Source of the DNA: an uncultured bacterium | GTDB lineage: Bacteria > Patescibacteriota > Minisyncoccia > Phycocordibacterales > DATDWN01 | Reading direction: 5' to 3' | DNA length: 34,578 nt | NCBI GenBank assembly: GCA_903861205.1 | Contig: CAIOTC010000020.1 | Coordinates: forward strand, 197,273-231,850 | Shown here: piece by piece, positions 25,027 to 32,350 of the stretch | How positions within the stretch are numbered: position 1 is the stretch's first letter | Layout of the letters: each line of letters opens with the position of its first letter | Position numbers and translations under genes: made by a program | Notes under the pieces: generated by a model | Told to the model about the DNA's origin: nothing | Database searches by the model: none | What the model saw: the letters and a program-made list of their open reading frames with translations, nothing else

Positions 25027-25073
25027 GTTTCTTTTGAATATCAGCTTTTCATATGTACACTATACATTTTAAT

Positions 25074-25601
25074 TCATGAAGTACGGATGATGACAAACCG
25101 CCATAACTTTTTGGACCAAACCGGACCGGCGTAGGCGACACCGATGCGCGGAGTTTTTTTGATATTTTTTTGAGCGACAATTTCTCCCCCATCTTCGAAC
25201 CATAATCCGCTTTTCGGAAACGCCGGTAATTTGTTCACTTCGCGTCCGATGCCAAGCGCCTTGGTCAAAGTTCCCGGACCGGAAATGTTTTGCAGTCCGC
25301 GAATGAGCACCGCGCCGGGATGATCTTTTTTTCCGGTTACCACATTGAGCATCGTGTGCATTCCGTAAACCAAGTATGCGTAAAAAATTCCGGGCTCGCC
25401 GAACATAACTTCGTTCCTTTCTGTCCGACTTTTCGAAGCGTGAGAGGCCAAGTCGTCCGTACTGTCATAAGCTTCCGTTTCCACAATCATGTACGCGGTT
25501 TGCTTCCCGCCGATTTCTCGGACCAAATATTTTCCCAACAAATCCCTGGCCACCTCCGGCGCCGGCCGGTTGAAAAAATTTTTTCTCAAAATCTTTTTCA
25601 T
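25074..25601 (-). CDS. mpg: 3-methyladenine (alkyladenine) DNA glycosylase
   Basis: Removes alkylated purines and hypoxanthine to start base-excision repair. The 175-residue protein has the AAG fold signature: RPAPEVARDLLGKYLV, the catalytic ETEAYDSTDDLASHA (Glu and Tyr of the active site), the intercalating-loop region GIFYAYLVYGMHTMLNVV, and AVLIRGL and GPGTLTKALGI. It is slightly shorter than most homologues but complete. Monocistronic, with its own terminator. Confidence 0.95.
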   Translation of the reverse strand: MKKILRKNFFNRPAPEVARDLLGKYLVREIGGKQTAYMIVETEAYDSTDDLASHASKSRTERNEVMFGEPGIFYAYLVYGMHTMLNVVTGKKDHPGAVLIRGLQNISGPGTLTKALGIGREVNKLPAFPKSGLWFEDGGEIVAQKNIKKTPRIGVAYAGPVWSKKLWRFVIIRTS

Positions 25602-25669
25602 CCAGAGATTCTAGCATTTTTAGGCCCGTTCTTCACGCCAACTTTATCCGCGCAGTATAGCCTTATAAT

Positions 25670-25861
25670 ATGAACACATTTGCATTGCTCGTTATCGCGG
25701 ATGCTTTATTTTTAATCGTGACAGTTTGCGTTGTCCTGCTGACTGTCGTGTTCGCCATGGCGGGAATCAGTCTCATCAAACTTGTGAGAAGCGCTAGACG
25801 AGTCAGTCGAAACGTGCGAATGTTTCAATTACTAATTAAAAATATTATTTCTAAATTTTAA
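25670..25861 (+). CDS. Small single-pass membrane protein
   Basis: A 63-residue protein with a long hydrophobic helix (about 3-37, LLTVVFAMAGISLI) and a basic C-terminal helix (VRSARRVSRNVRMF). It is 11 bases upstream of the YtxH-like gene, an arrangement like the DUF948/YtxH pairs of other bacteria. The start lies directly after TATAAT with no ribosome-binding site, so the true start is uncertain. Confidence 0.6.
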   Translation: MNTFALLVIADALFLIVTVCVVLLTVVFAMAGISLIKLVRSARRVSRNVRMFQLLIKNIISKF

Positions 25862-25872
25862 TCATAAAAATT

Positions 25873-26214
25873 ATGAAAGATTTTCACAATCACAAAGGAA
25901 ATTCGTTCGGCGCATTTTTGGCCGGAGTTTTGACAGCCGTAGCTGCCGGAGGTTATTTATTTTTCGGCTCAAAAAAAGCCAGACGCAATAGGCAAAAAGT
26001 CGATTGGTGGATTGAAGACGCCAAGGAAGAAATTTTTGCCAAAATGGAAAAAGCCAAAGATTTTTCACGCGAAAAATTTGATGAAATCATCGACGGTGTC
26101 ATGAGAAAATATTCCAAGTTCAAAGACTTGAAAGATGACGCCGTAGATGATTTCAAAACCGAAATGCGGAGGAGATGGGAAGAAATTCGCGAGGAGGAAG
26201 ACGACGAAGACTGA
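25873..26214 (+). CDS. YtxH-like general-stress membrane protein
   Basis: The 113-residue protein has an N-terminal Gly/Ala-rich membrane helix (about 12-31, GAFLAGVLTAVAAGGYLFFG). A basic turn KKARR and a long charged amphipathic helix with Lys/Glu repeats follow, ending in an acidic tail EEEDDED. This is the layout of YtxH-type proteins, which have loosely defined stress or envelope roles. It follows the small membrane gene and probably shares its transcript. Confidence 0.75.
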   Translation: MKDFHNHKGNSFGAFLAGVLTAVAAGGYLFFGSKKARRNRQKVDWWIEDAKEEIFAKMEKAKDFSREKFDEIIDGVMRKYSKFKDLKDDAVDDFKTEMRRRWEEIREEEDDED

Positions 26215-26220
26215 AACCGA

Positions 26221-26373
26221 TTATCTGATCGGATTTCTGCCTTGGATTATGCGAATGAGAAACAGCACGATGGCCGCCACCAAAAGCACGTGGATAAACC
26301 AACCGAAAGTGTATCCGGTGATAAGACCAAGAGCCCACAATATCAAAAGTATGACTCCTATTGTGATGAGCAT
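26221..26373 (-). CDS. Lmo0937/DUF5670-family small membrane protein
   Basis: A 50-residue protein that begins MLITIGVILLILWALGLITG. A second hydrophobic stretch, WFIHVLLVAAIVLFLIRII, ends in QGRNP. The two-helix pattern with the central GYTFG-WFIH turn is typical of the Lmo0937 family, found widely beside stress genes. It is convergent with the YtxH-like gene, 6 bases apart. Start at the ATG at 26373; no clear ribosome-binding site. Confidence 0.85.
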   Translation of the reverse strand: MLITIGVILLILWALGLITGYTFGWFIHVLLVAAIVLFLIRIIQGRNPIR

Positions 26374-26437
26374 AATAATTTGATTAATACTAATTAAATA
26401 ATAGTAACCAACCTATGCTGAACAACACATGAAGATT

Positions 26438-26884
26438 TTAGTATTCAATATTTATCGGGAAAGAAATGGATTTGTCGCGAGTGGGGTCGCCTGACGGGTT
26501 GTCGTTTTTCAAAATCAAAGTAGCCGGGCCGATGTATGTTTCCGGAATTTTTATGTCCGCTTTGAATGGCACAAAATTTTCGGTCATCCAGCCCCCTTCC
26601 GCTTGGGCCGGCATTTGGGCCAAAACATTTCCGTCTTTGTCCAGAACTTTGACCGGAAAAGAAGCTTCGAAATACCACGTTCCCCTCGCCTTTCCTATGA
26701 CACTAAAATCTTTTCCAACCACCGCGCCGGGAAAAGGCAAATCGACGACGATTAAATCCGCTGAAGCGTTTGTGTACGTTGCTTTGCTTTCCGGAGCGTT
26801 TGTCGTTTTCCAGTGCTTGGCGCCATATTGCAAGCCAACGGCGATAACTATTAAAACTAAAATTGCAATTATATATTTTTTCAT
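26438..26884 (-). CDS. Anchored Gmad2-domain protein
   Basis: The 148-residue protein has an N-terminal membrane anchor (about 4-20) and one Gmad2 immunoglobulin-like domain (about 40-148). Its motifs include LPFPGAVVGKDFSVIGKA, FEASFPVKVLDKDG and GPATLILKNDNPSGDP. Gmad2 occurs in spore-germination and other surface proteins of Gram-positive bacteria, where it is a binding module. It lies 7 bases after the DUF975 gene and is co-transcribed with it. Confidence 0.88.
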   Translation of the reverse strand: MKKYIIAILVLIVIAVGLQYGAKHWKTTNAPESKATYTNASADLIVVDLPFPGAVVGKDFSVIGKARGTWYFEASFPVKVLDKDGNVLAQMPAQAEGGWMTENFVPFKADIKIPETYIGPATLILKNDNPSGDPTRDKSISFPINIEY

Positions 26885-26891
26885 GTTTTGT

Positions 26892-27485
26892 TTAATTGGT
26901 CACAGCACCGACCGACTTTACGTCATCATAAAACTTCGCCATAGTGACTTGAATGTACGGAAATAGCCAGAGAAAGCCGATTCCCAAAGTCAAAATCGAA
27001 AGCAGCGCCCAGCCGATAAATCGAAATCCCAAACAGAAATATTTCCATTTGTAACCATACATCATTTTTTTGCTTTTCTTGATGGCGTCACCGGCGCTGA
27101 TTATTCCGTCGTCGTTTAAAATATAAAACACCTGCGAATATGAAATGGCGGCGATGATGCCGGGGATGATTAGCAAAAGCGCCCACAAAAGAGTGAACAA
27201 AACTACCAGCAAATAGGCCGAAAGAGCTTTGCCGAATTTTTTGAAGCCCTCGAATACCTGTTCAAGCCTGGCGTCTAGATGTCTGGAAATGGAAAGGGAA
27301 AACAAAGATATTCCCATGGCGAATGGTCCCGAAACCAAAAGTGAGATGAGCGAACCAACGCCTTTAAAACTTCCGATGGCAATGCTAATGAGCAAATAAA
27401 CAGCGAATGTTCCCACCGCCAATCCCCACTTGCCGGCCAAAGATTCTCTGGCCTGCTTCATCAAATATTTGTTTTCCGTTATCAT
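26892..27485 (-). CDS. DUF975-family polytopic membrane protein
   Basis: The 197-residue protein has about five membrane segments and the family hallmarks: ARESLAGKWGLAVG at the N-terminus, LLIIPGIIAAISYSQVFYIL, AIKKSKKMMYGYKWKYFCL and a C-terminal PYIQVTMAKFYDDV. The biochemical function is unknown. It is first in a two-gene transcript with the Gmad2 protein, from an extended -10 promoter. Confidence 0.88.
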   Translation of the reverse strand: MITENKYLMKQARESLAGKWGLAVGTFAVYLLISIAIGSFKGVGSLISLLVSGPFAMGISLFSLSISRHLDARLEQVFEGFKKFGKALSAYLLVVLFTLLWALLLIIPGIIAAISYSQVFYILNDDGIISAGDAIKKSKKMMYGYKWKYFCLGFRFIGWALLSILTLGIGFLWLFPYIQVTMAKFYDDVKSVGAVTN

Positions 27486-27549
27486 TTTATTAAATTATTT
27501 TATAAAGGGTATCGGCCCCAAGGCAAGCCTCGAGGTTTTTCATGATTTA

Positions 27550-27558
27550 ATTATAGCA
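27550..27558 (-). promoter_or_regulatory. Extended -10 promoter of the DUF975 operon
   Basis: Minus-strand TGCTATAAT, a TGn plus perfect -10. It starts transcription about 60 bases before the DUF975 ATG and lies just after the terminator of the upstream RNA gene. Confidence 0.65.
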
Positions 27559-27575
27559 CGATTTTCATGAAATTA

Positions 27576-27783
27576 TAAAACATAACCGCCGGCGCCATGA
27601 GGGACGCAAGCGGTTAAATAATGAGAACGAAAGAGCAAGCTCACAGCCCCGAAGTCGGACAATCAGTTCCCCGCGTCCATCCAGCGCCCTTTGGCCGGGC
27701 CAGCCGAATGTCGCCTGAAAGCTTTCTTCAAAGTCTGTGAGCTGTGGAGCAAGGCTGGAACCCAGATGCTCCGGACAAGTGTT
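27576..27783 (-). ncRNA. Orphan structured RNA B (about 205 nt)
   Basis: No coding frame is apparent. It starts at the promoter at 27790-27818, and the RNA begins with or within ACAAACACTTGT. Stems visible: GGAGCA/TGCTCC (27746-27772, with an inner CTGG/CCAG), and a long-range AGCTCACAG/CTGTGAGCT (27638-27646 with 27735-27743) enclosing a GC-rich domain. The terminal hairpin AACCGC/GCGGTT (27584-27615) is followed by ATGTTTTAT and looks like a modest terminator. The size would suit 6S RNA, but I cannot match its conserved bubble, and no SRP, tmRNA or RNase P hallmarks are seen. Confidence 0.6.
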
Positions 27784-27789
27784 TGTATT

Positions 27790-27818
27790 AAAATATCATA
27801 ATATTTAAAATACGTCAA
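27790..27818 (-). promoter_or_regulatory. Promoter of orphan RNA B
   Basis: Minus-strand TTGACG (27813-27818), 17 bases, TATTTT (27790-27795). Confidence 0.55.
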
Positions 27819-27831
27819 CCTAATTTTTGGG

Positions 27832-27952
27832 CAAAAAAAAGACCGGGCGCAATGCCGGTCTGGGACTTTTGGCTCACACGGTTTCGGTCAGCTGTCTCTG
27901 GAGGGGGTTTCTCCAAGCTATACGGAAACCGTGTGAGCACAAACACTTGTCT
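27832..27952 (-). ncRNA. Orphan structured RNA A (about 120 nt)
   Basis: Defined by the promoter at 27959-27987 and a strong terminator (AGACCGG/CCGGTCT, then eight U) at 27832-27861. The body is one long hairpin: a perfect 14-bp stem GCTCACACGGTTTC/GAAACCGTGTGAGC (27872-27885 with 27925-27938), an internal loop, AGCT/AGCT, a bulge, TGGAG/CTCCA and the apical loop AAACCCC. The 5' end ACAAGTGTTTGT (27939-27950 on the complement) is an exact complement of the 5' end of RNA B. No protein frame. It lacks the GGAAG-type SRP loop. Confidence 0.72.
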
Positions 27953-27958
27953 GTACAT

Positions 27959-27987
27959 ATAATATACCCACTGGTTTGTGAAGTCAA
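27959..27987 (-). promoter_or_regulatory. Promoter of orphan RNA A
   Basis: Minus-strand TTGACT (27982-27987), 17 bases, TATTAT (27959-27964): five of six matches at each box with ideal spacing. Confidence 0.78.
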
Positions 27988-28014
27988 GCGGAAGTATCCA
28001 CAATTAATTGCATA

Positions 28015-28308
28015 TCACCAAACGCGATAAATTTCTCGCGAGCCGGTCAAATACATGTCTCTCATGCCAGCCATTTGCTCGTTCATTTTTTTGTTTTCTT
28101 CGCTGTCTTTCATCATCATTTCCATCCCCTTTTCGAATGCCGCTAAACTTTCATATTGGCTAACCATGACAACTCTATGATATTGCCCAGTCATGTCGGT
28201 TAAAATATTAAGCACGTTCTCGTGATTCCCCATTGTTTCTTTGAACATTTTGGCAACCTTCGAAGCGTTGCCCGGTTTGCACATAAATGTGTCGTGAATG
28301 ATTATCAT
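28015..28308 (-). CDS. Dimeric alpha/beta-barrel (NIPSNAP-like) protein
   Basis: A 97-residue soluble protein with a ferredoxin-like pattern: IIIHDTFMCKPGNASKVAKMF, then helix, RVVMVSQYESLAAFEKGMEMM, and a long Met/Lys-rich helix with IYRVW at the end. Proteins of this fold bind small ligands or act as monooxygenase-like enzymes. No catalytic residue is identifiable here. Single gene. Confidence 0.68.
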   Translation of the reverse strand: MIIIHDTFMCKPGNASKVAKMFKETMGNHENVLNILTDMTGQYHRVVMVSQYESLAAFEKGMEMMMKDSEENKKMNEQMAGMRDMYLTGSREIYRVW

Positions 28309-28373
28309 AGAATTTAAAATTTAATAATAAAGAAAAATTGTAACGGAAAGTAATGAAGTCGTAATGATTTTTG

Positions 28374-28406
28374 CAAAAGAAAATCCGCAGAGCTTGCGCT
28401 ATGCGG
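28374..28406 (-). terminator. Terminator of the Clp N-domain gene
   Basis: Minus-strand stem CCGCA/TGCGG with an inner AGC-GCAA-GCT-type hairpin, followed by ATTTTCTTTT. The stop codon of the gene lies inside the stem. Confidence 0.75.
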
Positions 28407-28869
28407 AAATGTATTCGTAAACGGACTGAATGGTCACTCCGCTTTCCTTTAGAATGCGGGCGGCGAATAAATTGCGATGTACCAAAATTCCAAAAATCAG
28501 ATACTCGGGGCCGATGTGATTTACTTCCGGGCCGACTGCACGTTCAAGTACAGATTTAAAAACCAATTTGGTTTTTTTCGACATAAGCAATTCGTTCGGC
28601 ACTATAACGGATCCGTGTTGATGACTGACGCGAGAAACTATTTGACAATTGCTGCGAAAAATATGACTAAAAATCTTTCTTTCAAGAATTTCCGGCGTTT
28701 GCCCGGCCGGAAGAAATCGTCCGATCGGCACGTAATTTTCTCTCCATTGTTTCGCCAAGAGTCCCAACAAGAGATGTTCCGGTTCTACAGAACGACTATT
28801 TGTTTTATCAGCCATATACATGGCATAGGAAATGCAATACCTCGACGTATGCGTAAGCCGATTAAACAT
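28399..28869 (-). CDS. Stand-alone Clp N-terminal domain protein
   Basis: The 156-residue protein consists of the two repeats of the ClpA/ClpC N-domain. Repeat one is RYCISYAMYMADKTNSRSVEPEHLLLGLL split as usual at the EPEH turn. Repeat two has TKLVFKSVLERAV and IGPEYLIFGILV, then ARILKESGVTIQSVYEYI. No AAA+ module follows, and the gene ends in its own terminator. Such proteins may compete for adaptors or substrates of ClpC. Several Cys residues occur in the linker region. It begins with a strong GGAGAG-type ribosome-binding site. Confidence 0.85.
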   Translation of the reverse strand: MFNRLTHTSRYCISYAMYMADKTNSRSVEPEHLLLGLLAKQWRENYVPIGRFLPAGQTPEILERKIFSHIFRSNCQIVSRVSHQHGSVIVPNELLMSKKTKLVFKSVLERAVGPEVNHIGPEYLIFGILVHRNLFAARILKESGVTIQSVYEYISA

Positions 28870-28912
28870 CTTGCTCTCCTTCCAATTAGAATATTATATG
28901 TATTGCAAAAAA

Positions 28913-28940
28913 TTGCAAGCGCGGACTAATCTGCTATCAT
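28913..28940 (+). promoter_or_regulatory. Promoter placing the transcript start at the ATG
   Basis: TTGCAA (28913-28918), 16 bases, TATCAT (28935-28940). The ATG at 28947 is where transcription should start, so the mRNA may be leaderless. Confidence 0.55.
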
Positions 28941-28946
28941 GTAGAC

Positions 28947-30419
28947 ATGAAATACTCGCGTCTGATTTTTTTGATAATATTTTTCATGATTATTTTGCCT
29001 GTCTGCGCTTTTGCGGCAGTGCGATCGCTTTCGCTTGGAATGACTGGAAGCGATGTGACAGATTTACAAAATAAATTGATTGCTCAAGGATATCTTGCCG
29101 CCGGCAACAACACCGGTCGCTTTGGTCCGCTGACCGAAACTGCCGTCAAAAAATTCCAGTGCGCAAAAAATATCGTCTGCTCAAGCTCAACCATTTCCGG
29201 TTACGGCGTCGTCGGACCAAAAACTCAAGCGGCACTCGCCGGCACACCGACCAGCCCGTCAACTGGCGGAACTCTGACGGGAAAATCTCTGACCGGACCG
29301 GCCACCGGTTCGTTTGAAATTTCCGGCTGGGTACCGGACTGGCGCGCCGCTTCCGGCACAGCCGATGTCCTTCCACACTTGAGTCAGCTCAAATCGGTCA
29401 TGCCGTTTGGATATTCAGTTTCAAGCACAGGACATTTGATTGACCATGCCAAAATTTCACAAGAACCATGGTCAAGCTTCATCGCCGAAGCTAAAAGACA
29501 AAAAGTCAGAGTTGTTCCGACAGTGATGTGGGGCGACGGATCGGCTACGCAAAAAATATTGAGCAACTCCACCACGCGCATCGCCCTCGAAGACGAAATT
29601 GCAAACATGGTCAAACAAAACGGCTTCGACGGCGTCGATATCGATTTCGAAGCCAAACAATCACAGACCAGAGATTATTTTTCAACATTTCTCAAGGGTC
29701 TATACCAGCGACTCTCCGGCAAATGGGTTTATTGCACGGTTGAAGCCCGACAGCCGCTCGTCGACCGCTTCAGTCCGGGCGCCGTGATCCCCGCCGACGC
29801 CGAGGACTTTGCCAATGACTACGTAGCGATGAACAAATATTGCGACCGCGTGGAAATAATGGCCTACGATCAAGGCACGATCGATCTGCGCCTCAACCTC
29901 GCCCGCTCCGCTCCATACGCGCCGGTGGCAGACCCTGGTTGGGTTGAGGATTTGGTCACTTTAGCCGCGCAAAATATTTCAAAAAATAAATTAATCATCG
30001 GCATTCCGAATTACGGCTACGAATACGAGGTGACAAAAGTTGATGGCTCTTTCCGATACGACAGGCAGTGGGCTTTCAATCCGCCGTACGCCATGCAAAT
30101 CGCGCAACAACTCGGCATCACACCTCACCGCACCAGCGCCAACGAAATCGGTTTTATTTATGATCCAAAAGTTTTGAAAGCGATGGCTCCGGCAGGCGGA
30201 AACGCGACAGTAATCCAGCAAAATACCCCGGCGTCCACCGTCGTTCAAAATCTCGGCTCGCAAGTCAACACGAATCAGCCTTTCAACTACATCACCTGGA
30301 GCGACCCCACCGCCATCGCCGATAAAGTGGCGCTGGCGCACCAACTCGGTGTCCGCGGTGTAGCCATCTTCAGCCTCGGCGGCGCCGAGGACCAAGCAAT
30401 GTGGAATATTTTAAAATAA
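28947..30419 (+). CDS. Secreted peptidoglycan-binding GH18 glycoside hydrolase
   Basis: The 490-residue protein has a signal peptide (about 1-24, cleavage after AFA). A PG_binding_1 domain follows (about 28-98; LGMTGSDVTDLQNKL, GRFGPLTETAVKKFQ), then a Thr/Gly-rich linker and a GH18 barrel (about 125-490). The full catalytic signature DGVDIDFE is present (D228, D231, D233, E235), along with the strand 6 motif RVEIMAYD and IIGIPNYGYEY. It likely cleaves cell-wall glycans, of its own or of a host cell. It has the best-preserved active site of the three barrel proteins in the window. Confidence 0.94.
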   Translation: MKYSRLIFLIIFFMIILPVCAFAAVRSLSLGMTGSDVTDLQNKLIAQGYLAAGNNTGRFGPLTETAVKKFQCAKNIVCSSSTISGYGVVGPKTQAALAGTPTSPSTGGTLTGKSLTGPATGSFEISGWVPDWRAASGTADVLPHLSQLKSVMPFGYSVSSTGHLIDHAKISQEPWSSFIAEAKRQKVRVVPTVMWGDGSATQKILSNSTTRIALEDEIANMVKQNGFDGVDIDFEAKQSQTRDYFSTFLKGLYQRLSGKWVYCTVEARQPLVDRFSPGAVIPADAEDFANDYVAMNKYCDRVEIMAYDQGTIDLRLNLARSAPYAPVADPGWVEDLVTLAAQNISKNKLIIGIPNYGYEYEVTKVDGSFRYDRQWAFNPPYAMQIAQQLGITPHRTSANEIGFIYDPKVLKAMAPAGGNATVIQQNTPASTVVQNLGSQVNTNQPFNYITWSDPTAIADKVALAHQLGVRGVAIFSLGGAEDQAMWNILK

Positions 30420-30483
30420 GTTGAAACTTTATTCGAAAAATACCTCGCCTGCTTTACAGCGAGGATGGACGGAGCGACTGCTT

Positions 30484-30747
30484 TTATTTTAAGCAAAAAT
30501 AGAAACTGGTGACTATTATTATCTGAATTGAAATCGCCAACAAAATCTTCTTGAGATCATCTTTTTTTGTTGAAGGAAAATATAGATATACCGCCAAAGA
30601 TAGGACATATACTATTACTGCCATGACCATGACTATGAGTAAATTTGGACCTTCAGGATCGTTGAAAAACGAGAACATCGCCCTAGAACATGCAATAGAT
30701 GTTATGCCTAATATTATCAATGAAATCTTTTTTGATTTGAAATGCAT
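30484..30747 (-). CDS. Small three-helix membrane protein
   Basis: The 87-residue protein has three hydrophobic segments (about 8-24, 35-57 and 68-86). A charged loop, FPSTKKDDLKK, lies between the second and third. The AT-rich composition is typical of host genes. Convergent with the GH18 gene. Unknown family. Confidence 0.62.
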   Translation of the reverse strand: MHFKSKKISLIILGITSIACSRAMFSFFNDPEGPNLLIVMVMAVIVYVLSLAVYLYFPSTKKDDLKKILLAISIQIIIVTSFYFCLK

Positions 30748-30821
30748 ATTTGTGATTATTTAGAAAATATACGGGCTGACTGTCTGGGGGAGTATCTAAA
30801 CAAAACTTACCATATTATAAC

Positions 30822-30870
30822 AGAAAACCCGCTCGTGAGAGTAGGTTTCTGCTACTTCAACACGGCGGGT
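30822..30870 (-). terminator. Terminator of the lipoprotein gene
   Basis: Minus-strand outer stem ACCCGC/GCGGGT around a long imperfect hairpin (CGTG/CACG, AGTAG/CTACT), then TTTTCTGTT. Confidence 0.8.
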
Positions 30871-30873
30871 GTA

Positions 30874-31404
30874 TTACTTGGTCTGTTTGAGCAGCTCGAT
30901 CAGCTCCTTGTTTTGGCGCAAGACCTCACTGTTCTGCTTCATGATGGATTCGGCGATTTGTTGCCGATTAAGGTTTCCAACCGGCTTCCCGGGTAGCGTG
31001 GGCGAGGTTTGATCCGAGATTAATGTTGTGGCTGTCGTCGGGACAACTGGATTGCTATCCATGACTTCCATTTTCGTGAGGAAGTGATCTTGGCTTTCCG
31101 AACGACAGAAAGTCACGCCTTCTGTTTTGTAGAAGATCTTGACCTCCTGCTGCTTATTCATGGCGTCCTGAACTTTGCTGGCGAGTTCATCGCTTTCGAT
31201 TGTGAAGTCGAAGGCGGCTCCGAACGCTCCGTTGCCACCACTCAGACCGCCACGAACAATCTGGCCCTCCCACGTCTGGCAAAGAACGCCCTTCTTTGCG
31301 ACCTTGGTGATAACGCCGATTTTCTCGCCTTGACCCGTGTCCCAACATCCCGTCGCAGCGAGCGAAAAGAGAACCGAACTTAATGCCGAAAGTAACCGTT
31401 TCAT
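30874..31404 (-). CDS. GC-rich secreted lipoprotein, unknown
   Basis: The 176-residue protein has a lipoprotein signal with lipobox LAATGC (lipidated Cys at about 20). A beta-rich domain follows (about 26-112) with IGVITKVAKKGVLCQTWEG and VKIFYKTEGVTFCRSESQDHFL. The Ser/Thr/Pro linker leads to a C-terminal helix, QQIAESIMKQNSEVLRQNKELIELLKQ (in two heptad-like runs). It has GAGGAGG upstream and its own promoter and terminator. Codon use is GC-richer than its neighbours, like the 7452 gene and the 9149-11035 module, suggesting shared foreign origin. Confidence 0.82.
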   Translation of the reverse strand: MKRLLSALSSVLFSLAATGCWDTGQGEKIGVITKVAKKGVLCQTWEGQIVRGGLSGGNGAFGAAFDFTIESDELASKVQDAMNKQQEVKIFYKTEGVTFCRSESQDHFLTKMEVMDSNPVVPTTATTLISDQTSPTLPGKPVGNLNRQQIAESIMKQNSEVLRQNKELIELLKQTK

Positions 31405-31422
31405 TTCCGAACCTCCTCATAA

Positions 31423-31452
31423 ATACTATCACATGAGATATGTGTATGTCAA
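31423..31452 (-). promoter_or_regulatory. Promoter of the lipoprotein gene
   Basis: Minus-strand TTGACA (31447-31452), 18 bases, TAGTAT (31423-31428). A GAGGAGG ribosome-binding site lies close below. Confidence 0.75.
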
Positions 31453-31461
31453 GTACTTCCC

Positions 31462-31545
31462 TGCTCGAGCTAGAACCGTGGTCGGCATTGCCCTGTAATG
31501 CTATTCTAACACTTTTTGGAAAGTCTGTCCGACGTCACTCGAGCA
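31462..31545. other. Branched inverted-repeat element, unknown
   Basis: Nested complementary arms TGCTCGAG/CTCGAGCA (31462-31469 with 31538-31545) and GTCGG/CCGAC (31481-31485 with 31529-31533) enclose two hairpins, GCATT/AATGC and ACTTT/AAAGT. No T tract follows on either strand, so it is not an ordinary terminator. It lies between the hydrolase stop and the lipoprotein promoter. Confidence 0.5.
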
Positions 31546-31550
31546 CCCGG

Positions 31551-32111
31551 CTAATTCATTATTTTCATCAACGAATCAAGACATTGTGGAAGAGTATTCC
31601 ACCCGCTTGAACCATTCAGGTGTCCGCCGTTTTTAATTAAAATAAGCTCGCCTCTTAATTTTTTGGCTGTTATTTCAGCATTAATAACTGGTACCCATTT
31701 ATCATTGTCTCCATGAATTATTATCGTTTTTTTTATATTAGATTTAATCTTTTTAAAATCAAAGTCTTTTTTTAGAAATCCTTCTATTTTTTTATTTTTA
31801 GTTTTTTGAATTGGGCCAGAAACTAAAACAATACCTTTAACTTTAAATGCTAGTTTACTTTCTAGATACCGAAGAATGGCGGTAGACCCCAAACTGTGTC
31901 CGACAAGATAGATATCATCATCCATATTTGATTTAACATATCTTGCAATTTCCTTTATCCATTCACTACAAATAGGAGCTTCGGGTTTTGGCATGGCAAG
32001 CGAAAAAGCATAAATATCCTTCTTATCTAATTCTGTCATCAACCACCCACGCCATGCTCCATTTGGCATACCTTCAAACCCGTGTATAAGAAAAACTTTT
32101 TTATTTTTCAT
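31551..32111 (-). CDS. RBBP9/YdeN-family alpha/beta serine hydrolase
   Basis: A 186-residue protein from the ATG at 32111; an upstream extension lacks similarity to the fold. The first strand and oxyanion region is VFLIHGFEG, the nucleophile elbow is GHSLGS, the acid is in HGDNDKWVP and the base is the His in NGGHLNG. These form a complete catalytic triad of the RBBP9/YdeN type. Substrates of the family are poorly known (small esters or peptides). AT-rich, no signal peptide, cytoplasmic. Confidence 0.9.
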   Translation of the reverse strand: MKNKKVFLIHGFEGMPNGAWRGWLMTELDKKDIYAFSLAMPKPEAPICSEWIKEIARYVKSNMDDDIYLVGHSLGSTAILRYLESKLAFKVKGIVLVSGPIQKTKNKKIEGFLKKDFDFKKIKSNIKKTIIIHGDNDKWVPVINAEITAKKLRGELILIKNGGHLNGSSGWNTLPQCLDSLMKIMN

Positions 32112-32183
32112 AAAATTTATTTTGACGCTACTTGAGCGCACAAGTACCATTGACAAACAACGCAACTCGTGCCGTGCTCGACT

Positions 32184-32257
32184 TGGCTGGGAGACTAGGG
32201 ATCGAACCTAGATAAACAGATCCAAAATCTGTTGTCCTACCATTAGACGATCTCCCA
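32184..32257 (-). tRNA. tRNA-Gln (anticodon UUG) with encoded CCA
   Basis: The full cloverleaf is readable on the minus strand. Acceptor TGGGAGA/TCTCCCA, D-arm with TGGTAGGA, anticodon stem ACAGA/TCTGT around the loop TTTTGGA (anticodon TTG), and T-arm CTAGG-TTCGATC-CCTAG. Discriminator G is followed by a genome-encoded CCA at 32184-32186. Confidence 0.97.
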
Positions 32258-32320
32258 ATATTTTATATTTATATCATTTTCTCATCCAATTTACCATTTA
32301 TTTAAAATATAATACAAAAT

Positions 32321-32350
32321 CATTCTGATATTCTTAAGAATATCAGAATG
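32321..32350. repeat. Perfect 30-bp palindrome at the end of the winged-helix gene
   Basis: Half-site CATTCTGATATTCTT with its exact complement and no loop. It overlaps the stop codon of the regulator gene and shares the central 16 bp ATATTCTTAAGAATAT with the palindrome at 32642-32685. Confidence 0.8.
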
